A stretch of 64,000 bases of DNA from HGM04593 sp045612305. Its GTDB lineage: Bacteria > Bacteroidota > Bacteroidia > Bacteroidales > Bacteroidaceae. The translations under genes and the position numbers were made by a program. The stretch covers positions 1-64,000 of the forward strand of contig JAZKYU010000025.1 of assembly GCA_045612305.1 (NCBI GenBank). Direction: 5' to 3'. Below the pieces are notes generated by a model. That model saw nothing but the letters and a program-made list of their open reading frames with translations, did not search any database and was not told the origin of the DNA. Numbering within the stretch: position 1 is the stretch's first letter; the number at the start of each line of letters is the position of its first letter. This document shows positions 25,381 to 33,028 of this stretch, one piece after another.

Positions 25381-25427
25381 AACTTAGAGCGAGCGTGTAA
25401 GAATTTACACGCTCGCTCTAAGTTTTG
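25381..25427. terminator. Strong bidirectional terminator
   Basis: A perfect 20-bp inverted repeat: left arm 25381-25400 (AACTTAGAGCGAGCGTGTAA), loop GAAT, right arm 25405-25424, then TTTTG. It separates mrp from the convergent Imm17-like gene and can act on both. Confidence 0.9.
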
Positions 25428-25438
25428 TTAAGGGTATT

Positions 25439-25657
25439 TTATAAGGCCTGTACTTTGTAATAAAAATATATTGCGGCAGTTATTAGCAGCACGCCCACCG
25501 CGCCATATATTATGCGGCCTCCTCTGCGTCCGAGGTTTTTCACGATGAAATCGGCGTTTTTTGTGGTAAAAAACCACTCCCAGTCTAATATCGAGGCGAG
25601 CAAAGCGGTGAGCCCTGCCGCAACAAATATTGTTTGTATTATGCTGTGCAGAACCAT
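25439..25657 (-). CDS. Small two-helix membrane protein, Imm17-like
   Basis: 72 aa with two hydrophobic helices (about 6-24 and 49-68) separated by a basic segment, FIVKNLGRRGGRIIYG. The DWEWFF motif after helix 1 and the GR.G.RI.YG motif before helix 2 match what I recall of the Imm17 family of putative immunity proteins. No toxin gene is adjacent; the gene is 3 bp downstream of thiL, last in the lpxK-pnp-thiL operon. It may therefore be a housekeeping membrane protein or an orphan immunity protein. The family call is from memory of the pattern. Confidence 0.6.
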   Translation of the reverse strand: MVLHSIIQTIFVAAGLTALLASILDWEWFFTTKNADFIVKNLGRRGGRIIYGAVGVLLITAAIYFYYKVQAL

Positions 25658-25660
25658 CTC

Positions 25661-26692
25661 TTACTCCTTAACCCAGCCTTGTGCTTTGAGCTCCATCTCT
25701 ACGCCGTCGCGGGTGATGAGGGCAAGTCCCATACTCTTGTCTACGATGTGGCCGATGATCTTTATATCCTTCATCGCTGCAACTTTTTCGTGGTCGGCGA
25801 TGGGCACGGTGAACAACAACTCGTAGTCCTCACCGCCGTTAAGCGCGCAGGTTATTACGTTTAAGTTCAGCTCCTCGGCCATTATGGCGGTTTGGTAGTC
25901 TATGGGTATGCGCTCCTCGTATATACGGCAACCAGTCTGGCTCTGTTTGCATATATGCATAAGTTCCGATGAGAGACCGTCGGATATATCAATCATCGAG
26001 GTGGGTTTTATGTTCTCCTCGCGCAATTTTTCTATGATGTCTTTGCGGGCTTCGGGCTTGAGCTGGCGCTCGAGTATATACTCTTTGCCGGCAAAGTCGG
26101 GCTGCATATCTTTGCCCTGTGTGGCTATCTTCTCTCGCTCCAGCAACTGCAAGCCCATATAGGCTGCGCCAAGGTTGCCGCTCACGCAGATGAGGTCGGT
26201 CTCTTTAGCTCCGTTACGTTTTACGCTTGTGCCCTTGGGGGCTGTGCCTATAACGGTGATGCTTATTGCGAGGCCTGTTACCGATGCGGTTGTGTCGCCG
26301 CCCACGATATCCACACTGTGTTGGCTGCAGGCGAGTTTAAGGCCTTCGTAAAAGTCTTCGAGGTCTTCTATACAGAACTTTTTGCTCACTGCAAGCGACA
26401 CGGTTATCTGCTTGGGTGTACCGTTCATCGCATAGATGTCGGAAAAATTGGCCATGGCAGCTTTGTAGCCCAAGTGCTTGAGCGGGAAGTATGTGAGGTC
26501 GAAATTAACACCTTCCATAAGCAGGTCGGTGCTCACAAGGACTTCGTCGTTGCTGTCGAAGTTTAGCGCGGCTGCATCGTCGCCCACCCCCAACAAACTC
26601 TCTTTGTTGCCGAGGGTGATGCCCGATGTAAGGTGTTCTATAAGTCCGAACTCTCCGAGAGTGGAAATTTCGGTGCGTTTGCTTGTGTTCAT
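25661..26692 (-). CDS. thiL: Thiamine-monophosphate kinase
   Basis: 343 aa. Phosphorylates thiamine monophosphate to the active diphosphate. It starts with EISTLGEFGLIEHL; the ATP/metal-binding GVGDDAAAL, STDLLMEGVNFDL and VGGDTTAS blocks are all present, and ISDGLSSELMHIC lies in the C-terminal domain. Length is normal for the AIR-synthase-like family. It lies between pnp (18 bp) and the small membrane protein. Confidence 0.93.
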   Translation of the reverse strand: MNTSKRTEISTLGEFGLIEHLTSGITLGNKESLLGVGDDAAALNFDSNDEVLVSTDLLMEGVNFDLTYFPLKHLGYKAAMANFSDIYAMNGTPKQITVSLAVSKKFCIEDLEDFYEGLKLACSQHSVDIVGGDTTASVTGLAISITVIGTAPKGTSVKRNGAKETDLICVSGNLGAAYMGLQLLEREKIATQGKDMQPDFAGKEYILERQLKPEARKDIIEKLREENIKPTSMIDISDGLSSELMHICKQSQTGCRIYEERIPIDYQTAIMAEELNLNVITCALNGGEDYELLFTVPIADHEKVAAMKDIKIIGHIVDKSMGLALITRDGVEMELKAQGWVKE

Positions 26693-26710
26693 TCTGTGTT
26701 GAGTGGTTCT

Positions 26711-27520
26711 TTATGCTCTGTTTACTATCTCGCGGAAGATGGTTGTCATGCGGGGTTGTGCGGCATCGGCTGCTTTCTGTACCTCCTCGTGGCTAACCTC
26801 CTCTACTATGCCCTCTACGCCAAGGTCAGTGATAACCGAAATTCCAAAAACCTTGATGCCGCAGTGGCGTGCAACGATAACCTCGGGCACGGTTGACATA
26901 CCAACAGCGTCGCCACCCATGCGGTGGAACATACGGTACTCGGAAGGTGTCTCAAATGTGGGGCCCTGTGTGCCTAGGTATACGCCCTCAACAACGCGTA
27001 TGCCCTTCTCGGCTGCAATCTCTTTTGCAAGAGCTATCAGCTCGGGGTCGTATGTCTTGCTCATATCGGGGAAACGGTCGCCATAAGGGATGTTCTTGCC
27101 ACGCAAGGGGTGCTCGGGGAACATATTTATGTGGTCGGTTATAATCATAAGGTCGCCGATGATGAAGTTGGGGTCCATACCGCCTGCAGCGTTAGAGACG
27201 AAGAGGGTTTTGATGCCAAGCTCGCGCATAACACGCACGGGGAAGGTAACCTCTTTCATAGAGTAGCCCTCGTAGAAGTGAAAACGGCCCTGCATAGCCA
27301 TAATCTCTTTGTTGCCAAGCTTGCCGAAGATGAGCTTGCCCGAGTGTCCCTCAACGGTTGAGAGGGGGAAGTTTGGGATATCTTCGTATTTTATCTCGTA
27401 CTTGTCGGTAATCTCGTTTACAAGGCTGCCGAGGCCTGTGCCCAAAATTATGGCAGTTTGGGGTGCTGTGGTCATTTTAGACTTCAAAAAATCAGCTGTT
27501 TCTTGTATTTTCTGTAACAT
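26711..27520 (-). CDS. punA: Purine nucleoside phosphorylase (trimeric type)
   Basis: 269 aa. Phosphorolysis of inosine and guanosine. The family blocks are GTGLGSLVNEI (phosphate site), VEGHSGKLIFG, MQGRFHFYEGY, VSNAAGGMDPNF, the purine site QGPTFETPSEYRMF and GMSTVPEVIVARHCGI. The length and motif set identify the PNP/MTAP trimeric family, not DeoD. Its start overlaps the end of lpxK by 29 bp, indicating coupling. Confidence 0.93.
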   Translation of the reverse strand: MLQKIQETADFLKSKMTTAPQTAIILGTGLGSLVNEITDKYEIKYEDIPNFPLSTVEGHSGKLIFGKLGNKEIMAMQGRFHFYEGYSMKEVTFPVRVMRELGIKTLFVSNAAGGMDPNFIIGDLMIITDHINMFPEHPLRGKNIPYGDRFPDMSKTYDPELIALAKEIAAEKGIRVVEGVYLGTQGPTFETPSEYRMFHRMGGDAVGMSTVPEVIVARHCGIKVFGISVITDLGVEGIVEEVSHEEVQKAADAAQPRMTTIFREIVNRA

Positions 27521-28565
27521 AATCTATAATTATTTGGTTAAACATTTTTTCTTCGTTGTTAAGTATCTTCACCTCTATGGGTATCGCATATATACTCTCC
27601 TTTATTATTTGTGGGAGGTTGTCTATGTCGCGCAGTCTTGTTGCGTCTTTTTCTGTTGTTAATATGGCTTTCTGCCCTGTTAGTTTTGCAAACCGTGCTG
27701 CAATATCCTCTATGTCGCCCGCGGTAAAGTTGTGGTGGTCGGCATACTGCATAAGGGTTACTGCGGAGCCGCTTTTTTCTACCTCTTTTTTAAGCGGCTC
27801 GGGCTTGGCTATACCTGTGAGCAGCAATATGTTGTCTGCGTCGAGCTTCCGGGGTGCCGTGTCGGGGAAAAGGGGGTAGGGTGTGCCATACTCTACTGTA
27901 GAGAAAAACACCGGTGTGCCGGGTTTTGTTCTCAAGCTGGTTTTGCAGTGCTCCATCTGTGCGGCGGTTATCTCTTTGTTGCACTTGGTTATTACAACGA
28001 TGTCGGCACGGGCGGCTCCTTTGTCGCTTTCGCGCAGGCGGCCGAAGGGGAGCAAGGCGTCGTTCCAAATGGGGCGGTTGCTGTCGACAAGCAGTATGTA
28101 GAGCCCTGCTTTTATGTGGCGGTGCTGATAGGCGTCGTCGAGCAGCACTACCGCGGGGGCGTTTTTCTCCTTCAAGAGGTTGCTTACGCCTGCAACGCGT
28201 CGCTCACACACTGCAACAGTTATGTCGGGGAACTTTTTCTTTATCTGGAAGGGCTCGTCGCCTATAACAGGCATCGGTGTCGTGTCGTCGGCTTTTATGT
28301 ATCCCTTGCTCTTGCGTCCGTAGCCACGGCTCAAGACGGCGAGGTTGTGCTCGTCTTTTAACAGCCTTATAATATATTCTGTGTGAGGGGTTTTGCCTGT
28401 CCCTCCCACGCTTATGTTACCTATGCATATTATGGGCAGGCCGAAGGCTCTGCTTTCGAGTCTCCCGGTGTCGAACGCCTTGTTCCTCGCTGCTGTTATC
28501 CAGGCGTAAGGGTTGAGCGCGTCGGCTATTATTCTTAGCTTGCTCTTTTTCTGCTGCATATACAC
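27492..28565 (-). CDS. lpxK: Tetraacyldisaccharide 4'-kinase
   Basis: 357 aa. Phosphorylates the lipid A precursor at the 4' position. The P-loop GNISVGGTGKTPHTEY lies near residue 47; the LSRGYGRKSKGY block and the DDAYQHRHIKAGLYILLVD motif of the active site are present. N-terminal helix for peripheral membrane attachment. First gene of the lpxK-pnp-thiL operon. This shows the organism makes lipid A, as expected of a Gram-negative bacterium. Confidence 0.93.
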   Translation of the reverse strand: MYMQQKKSKLRIIADALNPYAWITAARNKAFDTGRLESRAFGLPIICIGNISVGGTGKTPHTEYIIRLLKDEHNLAVLSRGYGRKSKGYIKADDTTPMPVIGDEPFQIKKKFPDITVAVCERRVAGVSNLLKEKNAPAVVLLDDAYQHRHIKAGLYILLVDSNRPIWNDALLPFGRLRESDKGAARADIVVITKCNKEITAAQMEHCKTSLRTKPGTPVFFSTVEYGTPYPLFPDTAPRKLDADNILLLTGIAKPEPLKKEVEKSGSAVTLMQYADHHNFTAGDIEDIAARFAKLTGQKAILTTEKDATRLRDIDNLPQIIKESIYAIPIEVKILNNEEKMFNQIIIDYVTENTRNS

Positions 28566-28813
28566 ATAATTGTTTAATGCAAATTTAATGAATAATTTAA
28601 TAGCTCGAATAATTTAAGTGCATTTTATCCGTTTATAAATATAGAAAATTGTTAAAAAGGTGTGTCTCACCCGCTTTTTTACCTTTTTAGGCGTAAGTTT
28701 TTTTTATAAATGTTTATGTATTTGAAAAAAAAAATTACTTTTGCCGTGAGATAGAGTGCGGGTTTTAAAAAGATTTTGTATCTTGCGCTACTTTTTATAC
28801 CCTTCGTGTCTTT
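28566..28813. other. AT-rich divergent spacer between lpxK and tRNA-Ser
   Basis: Possible weak -7 boxes are TAAATTTG on the minus strand (near 28595, for lpxK) and TACTTTTG (28736-28743) on the plus strand (for the tRNA). An AAAAAGGT (28654-28661) / ACCTTTTT (28681-28688) inverted repeat lies between them. No ORF is supported. Confidence 0.4.
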
Positions 28814-28901
28814 GGAAAGGTGCTCGAGTGGTTGAAGAGGCACGCCTGGAAAGCGTGTATACGTCAAAAACGTATCGGGGGTTCGAATCCCCCTCTTTCC
28901 G
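28814..28901 (+). tRNA. tRNA-Ser (anticodon GGA)
   Basis: 88 nt without an encoded CCA. The 7-bp acceptor stem is GGAAAGG (28814-28820) with TCTTTCC (28894-28900), closing with one G-U pair, discriminator G28901. The anticodon arm CACGC-CTGGAAA-GCGTG reads GGA, decoding UCC and UCU. The long variable arm (TATACGTCAAAAACGTATC) is the class II feature of tRNA-Ser. The T-arm GGGGGTTCGAATCCCCC is perfect. Confidence 0.95.
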
Positions 28902-28953
28902 CAAGTTTGAGATAATATTAACTTAAAATATCAATTTTTAAAAATTACACACA

Positions 28954-29781
28954 ATGAAAAAGCTTTTTGCAATTGTTGCAATGTTGGGTATGTTTACATT
29001 TGGTACCCAAATGGTTTATGCACAGGACGAAGTTGCTCCTATTTCTACAGAGGTAAGTGATTCTACTGCTACAGATTCTACAGCCGTTGCCGATGAGGCT
29101 CCCGTTGCTGACGAGGCTCCCGTAGTTGTTGAAGAGGCCGAGCAAGAGGGTTTCCACAAAATCCTTAAGACAAAGTTCATCGAGGGTGATGCTGCGTTTA
29201 TGTCATTGGTTGCCATCGCTATGGTTATCGGTTTGGCATTCTGTATCGAGCGTATCATCTACTTGAGCCTTGCACAGGTTAACACAAAGAAACTTATGGA
29301 GGCTATTGCAGCAGCTCTTGAGGCTAAAGACGTAGAGAAAGCAAAGGATATCTGCCGCAACACAGCAGGTCCCGTAGCTGCTATCTGCTATCAGGGTTTG
29401 ATGCGTATCGACGAGGGTCTCGACACTGTTGAGCGTTCTGTAGTTTCTTACGGTAGCGTTCAGAGCGGTCTTCTCGAGAAGGGTTGCTCTTGGATTACTC
29501 TTCTTATCGCGATGGCTCCTTCTCTCGGATTCTTGGGTACTGTGATCGGTATGGTTATGGCGTTCGACGAAATCCAGCGTGCAGGTGATATCTCTCCGAC
29601 TATCGTTGCCGGTGGTATGAAAGTGGCCTTGATTACAACTATCTACGGTATCATTGTAGCTCTTATCCTTCAGATTTTCTACAACTACATCCTTGGTAAG
29701 ATCGAGGCTATCACAGCCGATATGGAGGATTCTTCAATCGTTCTCCTCGACCTTCTCACAAAGTACAACCTTAAGAAGTAA
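28954..29781 (+). CDS. exbB: ExbB/TolQ/MotA-family proton channel protein
   Basis: 275 aa. A cleavable or anchoring N-terminal hydrophobic segment (1-23), an acidic Ser/Thr/Glu-rich periplasmic segment (25-65), then three TM helices: about 85-105, and the pair around LLIALAPSLGFLGTVIGM and ALITTIYGIIVALILQIF. The GLLEKGCSWITLL to GTVIGM part is the conserved MotA_ExbB signature. With ExbD it converts the proton gradient to work on TonB-type systems. It begins a four-gene cluster with two exbD genes. The AT-rich 52-nt leader after the tRNA has no clear promoter. Confidence 0.92.
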   Translation: MKKLFAIVAMLGMFTFGTQMVYAQDEVAPISTEVSDSTATDSTAVADEAPVADEAPVVVEEAEQEGFHKILKTKFIEGDAAFMSLVAIAMVIGLAFCIERIIYLSLAQVNTKKLMEAIAAALEAKDVEKAKDICRNTAGPVAAICYQGLMRIDEGLDTVERSVVSYGSVQSGLLEKGCSWITLLIAMAPSLGFLGTVIGMVMAFDEIQRAGDISPTIVAGGMKVALITTIYGIIVALILQIFYNYILGKIEAITADMEDSSIVLLDLLTKYNLKK

Positions 29782-29809
29782 TTTTAACAGCTCTAAATAT
29801 AAATAAATT

Positions 29810-30304
29810 ATGAAAGCTGAAATGTTTAGTAAAATATCATCATACATCTTCCTCGCCCTGATGGTAATAACAGGCGTTGTGCTTGTTCTGTTCTACGGCG
29901 TGGGTTACGACAACCAGTCGGCTGTTACCGGTGGTGCTTATGTTACCGACCCTCAGTATACCGACTTGTTGATGTACTGGATGTATGCTTTGATGGCAAT
30001 CACCATCATATGTGTGGTGGTGTTTGGCCTGATGCAGTTCGGTGCCAACATGATTGCTAACCCCAAAGGTGCTTTTAAGAGCCTTGGTGCTTTATTAGCG
30101 TTGGTTGCTTTGTTTGTTGTAGCTTATTTGTTCTCTTCAAGCGAGCCTATCCTTATCAACGGAACAGTGTTTGAGGATGCAGCAATATTGCTTATAACAG
30201 ACGTTTGCCTCTATGTAATCTATACTTTGTTGGCCGTTTCGCTTGTAGCAGCAATATTCAGCCTTTTGGGCGTGTTTAACATGTTTAATAAAGTAAAAGC
30301 ATAA
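29810..30304 (+). CDS. Small four-helix membrane protein of the ExbBD cluster
   Basis: 164 aa with hydrophobic helices near 9-29, 50-72, 84-104 and 124-150. It has no family I can name with certainty, but a membrane protein of this size between exbB and exbD is a recurring arrangement in Bacteroidales. Spacing to exbB is 28 bp and to exbD 5 bp. The context suggests an accessory subunit of the energy-transducing complex; no motif in the protein itself proves this. Confidence 0.75.
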   Translation: MKAEMFSKISSYIFLALMVITGVVLVLFYGVGYDNQSAVTGGAYVTDPQYTDLLMYWMYALMAITIICVVVFGLMQFGANMIANPKGAFKSLGALLALVALFVVAYLFSSSEPILINGTVFEDAAILLITDVCLYVIYTLLAVSLVAAIFSLLGVFNMFNKVKA

Positions 30305-30309
30305 AACAA

Positions 30310-30906
30310 ATGGGTAAAAGAAAAGTTCCGGGAATTAACGCCTCTTCAACGGCCGACATCTCGTTCATCTTGCTCATCTTCTTCTTGGTAACCACTTCAA
30401 TGGATACCGACCGCGGTTTGCAGGTGCGTTTGCCCCAGCCTCCCGACGAAACACAGTTGCAGGATCCTCCCAAGATTCGTAAACGTAACAGCCTTATTGT
30501 TAATGTGAATATGAACAACGAGATTCTTGTAACACAGGGAGAGAAGGCTCCTTACGTTATTGCCGTAACTGAGTTGCGCGCTTTGGCGAAAGAGTTTATA
30601 GCCAACCCCGACAACCGTCCCGACTATCCCGAGAAGCATTCGGAGAAGCTGCCCGATCCCTTCGGCGTGCAGATGGTTACCAACAAGCACGTAATCTCTT
30701 TGCAGACCGACCGTGCAACAAACTACGACACCTACTTCCAGGTGGAGAACGAGTTGTATGGTGCCTACAACGAGCTTCGTGACGAGTTGGCAAGAAAGAC
30801 TTTCGGACGTCCGTTTGCAGAGTGCAACGAAGACCAGCAGTTTGCTTGTCGTATGTACTACAAAACTATGATATCGGAGGCTGAGCCCCGTACATATAAT
30901 AAATAA
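30310..30906 (+). CDS. exbD: ExbD/TolR-family biopolymer transport protein (long form)
   Basis: 198 aa. A single TM helix near residues 15-36, STADISFILLIFFLVTTSM, with the functional aspartate (Asp in TADIS) that carries protons. The periplasmic domain is longer than in E. coli ExbD and includes an insert rich in Asn, Pro and Lys (FIANPDNRPDYPEKHSEK). It works with ExbB and TonB. The second ExbD follows after 7 bp. Confidence 0.9.
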   Translation: MGKRKVPGINASSTADISFILLIFFLVTTSMDTDRGLQVRLPQPPDETQLQDPPKIRKRNSLIVNVNMNNEILVTQGEKAPYVIAVTELRALAKEFIANPDNRPDYPEKHSEKLPDPFGVQMVTNKHVISLQTDRATNYDTYFQVENELYGAYNELRDELARKTFGRPFAECNEDQQFACRMYYKTMISEAEPRTYNK

Positions 30907-30913
30907 TGTTATT

Positions 30914-31375
30914 ATGAGTAAGTTCGGAAAAAAAGAAAAGGCAGAAATGCCCGAGTTGAACACCTCGTCATTGCCTGACTTGATTTTCTCTATCCTCTTC
31001 TTCTTCATGATTGTAACATCAATGCGTGAGGTAGAGTTGAAGGTGGAGTTCAAGATACCCCAGGGAACCGAGTTGGAAAAACTTGAGCGTAAGTCTTTGG
31101 TATCAAATATTTATATCGGTAAGCCTACTCGCGACTATCGTGCGAAGTTGGGTCCTGCGAGCCGCATTCAGCTCAACGACAAGTTTGCCGATGTATCGCA
31201 CATCCGCGAGTATGTACAGGACGAGCGCGAGAGCTTGGCAGAGCGCGATAAACCTTTTATGAAGATTTCTATTAAGGCCGACGTGAACACTGAGATGGGT
31301 ATCATCACCGACGTGAAGATGGAGCTTCGTAAGGCTTGGGCGTTGAGTATTGTTTACTCTTCGTCACAGCGCTAA
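30914..31375 (+). CDS. exbD: Second ExbD/TolR-family protein
   Basis: 153 aa. TM helix near residues 17-38, SSLPDLIFSILFFFMIVTSM, again with the conserved intramembrane aspartate (LPD). The periplasmic domain ends with the typical TDVKMELRKAWALSIVYSS. It differs clearly in sequence from the first ExbD, so the pair is likely a heteromeric set. Last gene of the cluster, closed by a terminator. Confidence 0.9.
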   Translation: MSKFGKKEKAEMPELNTSSLPDLIFSILFFFMIVTSMREVELKVEFKIPQGTELEKLERKSLVSNIYIGKPTRDYRAKLGPASRIQLNDKFADVSHIREYVQDERESLAERDKPFMKISIKADVNTEMGIITDVKMELRKAWALSIVYSSSQR

Positions 31376-31411
31376 AATGTGATTATCTCCCGTTTGAGGG
31401 ATGCTAAATAG

Positions 31412-31444
31412 AAAGGGCTACCGCAATCGCGGTAGCCCTTTTTT
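31412..31444. terminator. Terminator of the ExbBD cluster
   Basis: AAAGGGCTACCGC (31412-31424), loop AATC, GCGGTAGCCCTTT (31429-31441): a perfect 13-bp stem ending in T6. It lies between the convergent exbD and folA genes. Confidence 0.9.
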
Positions 31445-31472
31445 ATGGTGAAGCGGGCAGTGTGCCTTGCTT

Positions 31473-31964
31473 TTATCGTTTTACATAGGTTTTGAAGGTG
31501 TAGCTGTGAGTGTGCTTCTCGTCGATGCCGTGCTCCTCTTGCTCTATAATTTCCCACTCTTTTTTGTCGAAGGTGGGGAAAAAGGCATCGGCCTCGGCGG
31601 GGGTGTCTTTGACCTCGGTGAGGCAGAGGATGTCGGCGATGGGGAGAGCGTGGCGGTATAGCTGCTCGCCACCTATTATATATACAATTCCCTCATCGGA
31701 ACAGTTTGAAAGGGCTTCCTCGAGCGAGGTAAAATGCTCGGCTCCAAGGAAGGCGCTCTCTTTGCGCGACAAAACTATGTTGCGGCGGTTGGGTAACGCT
31801 CCTTTAGGCAGGGAACGAAAGGTGTTGCTGCCCATAATTATGGTGTGGCCTGTTGTGAGCTCTTTGAAGCGCTTTAGGTCGTTGGGCAGCCAGTAAATGA
31901 GCTTGTTCTCGTGTCCTATGGCGTTGTTCTCGGCCACGGCGGCGATGAGGGCTACTTTGTACAT
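31473..31964 (-). CDS. folA: Dihydrofolate reductase
   Basis: 163 aa. NADPH-dependent reduction of dihydrofolate. It starts MYKVALIAAVAENNAIGHENKLIYWLPNDLKRFKELT with the substrate-binding W-L-P-x-D-L motif, then HTIIMGSNTFRSL and IYIIGGEQLYR, the cofactor-binding G-G. It lies 14 bp after thyA; ThyA makes dihydrofolate and FolA recycles it, a common pairing. Confidence 0.95.
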   Translation of the reverse strand: MYKVALIAAVAENNAIGHENKLIYWLPNDLKRFKELTTGHTIIMGSNTFRSLPKGALPNRRNIVLSRKESAFLGAEHFTSLEEALSNCSDEGIVYIIGGEQLYRHALPIADILCLTEVKDTPAEADAFFPTFDKKEWEIIEQEEHGIDEKHTHSYTFKTYVKR

Positions 31965-31978
31965 AGGTGTGGGTTTTA

Positions 31979-32773
31979 TTACACGGCTACAACACCTTTG
32001 ATGTGGGGGTGTGCGTCGTAGTCTTCGAGTGAAAAATCTTCGAATTTAAAGCTAAAAATGTCCTTTACATCGGGGTTTATTACCATGCGTGGGAGCTTCT
32101 TGGGCTCGCGAGTGAGCTGTAGTTTTACCTGCTCTATGTGGTTGAGGTATATGTGTGCGTCGCCCAATGTGTGTATAAAATCTCCTGCTTTGAGGCCTGT
32201 GACTTGTGCCATCATTAGCAGCAACAGGGAGTACGATGCTATGTTAAAGGGAACGCCCAAGAAGCAGTCGGCGCTGCGTTGGTAGAGCTGCAAGCTCAAG
32301 CGGCCGTCGGCTACATAGAACTGAAACATTGCGTGGCAGGGTGGTAAGTTCATGTTTTTTATGTCGCCTACGTTCCAGGCGTTTACAATTATGCGGCGTG
32401 AGTCGGGGTTGTTTTTAAGTGTCTCTACAACCTCTTTTATCTGGTCGATGTGCTCGCCGTTGTAACCCGGCCACGAGCGCCACTGATAACCGTAGATGTG
32501 GCCTAAATCGCCCTTTTCATCGGCCCATTCGTTCCAAATTCTCACCCCGTTATCTTGCAGATACTTTACATTTGTGTCGCCGTTGAGGAACCATAAAAGT
32601 TCGTGTATGATGGATTTTAGATGTAGCTTCTTTGTGGTGAGGCAGGGAAACCCCTCCTCGAGGTTGAAGCGCATCTGATGGCCGAACACGCTTATTGTTC
32701 CCGTGCCGGTTCTGTCGTCTTTTTTTGTACCCTCGGTGAGTATTCTGTCGAGCAGGTCTAAATATTGTTTCAT
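31979..32773 (-). CDS. thyA: Thymidylate synthase
   Basis: 264 aa, the same length as E. coli ThyA. Methylates dUMP with methylene-tetrahydrofolate. The catalytic cysteine is in LPPCHAMFQFYV, with the dUMP-binding RSADCFLGVPFNIASY and the C-terminal DYDAHPHIKGVVAV. The promoter is weak: TATCTTCG on the minus strand at 32805-32798. Confidence 0.96.
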   Translation of the reverse strand: MKQYLDLLDRILTEGTKKDDRTGTGTISVFGHQMRFNLEEGFPCLTTKKLHLKSIIHELLWFLNGDTNVKYLQDNGVRIWNEWADEKGDLGHIYGYQWRSWPGYNGEHIDQIKEVVETLKNNPDSRRIIVNAWNVGDIKNMNLPPCHAMFQFYVADGRLSLQLYQRSADCFLGVPFNIASYSLLLLMMAQVTGLKAGDFIHTLGDAHIYLNHIEQVKLQLTREPKKLPRMVINPDVKDIFSFKFEDFSLEDYDAHPHIKGVVAV

Positions 32774-32965
32774 AACGTTTTGTTTTTCCGATAATGCGAA
32801 GATACGATTTATTTTTCGACAATAAAATATTGTTCGATGATAATTGTTTTTTTTTGCGTGTTGTTTTTGTGCAGTTTGTTGGTTGATTGTGTGGCTTTAT
32901 GGTGTTGTTTTGTGGCGAGGTGCTAATTGTGTGGCACATATGGTATTTTACATAAAAATTTTCAC

Positions 32966-32989
32966 TATCTTTGTAACCTACGGTTACAA
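32966..32989 (+). promoter_or_regulatory. Promoter -7 box with perfect 8-bp inverted repeat
   Basis: TATCTTTG (32966-32973). The last three bases start the inverted repeat TTGTAACC (32971-32978), loop TAC, GGTTACAA (32982-32989). The -33 region is poor. The ATG of the methyltransferase gene is at 33029. Confidence 0.65.
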
Positions 32990-33028
32990 GCGTGCCACGT
33001 TGTGGGCTTGCGCGTGGAATATTGCAAT

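Noticed and set aside
25439..25657. Toxin-immunity locus
   Set aside because: Only the small Imm17-like protein is present; the neighbours are metabolic genes, so a complete system is not supported.
32798..32805. thyA promoter with inverted repeat
   Set aside because: TATCTTCG is a weak -7 box with no well-spaced -33 and no palindrome; listed as a counter-example to the promoter-palindrome pattern.
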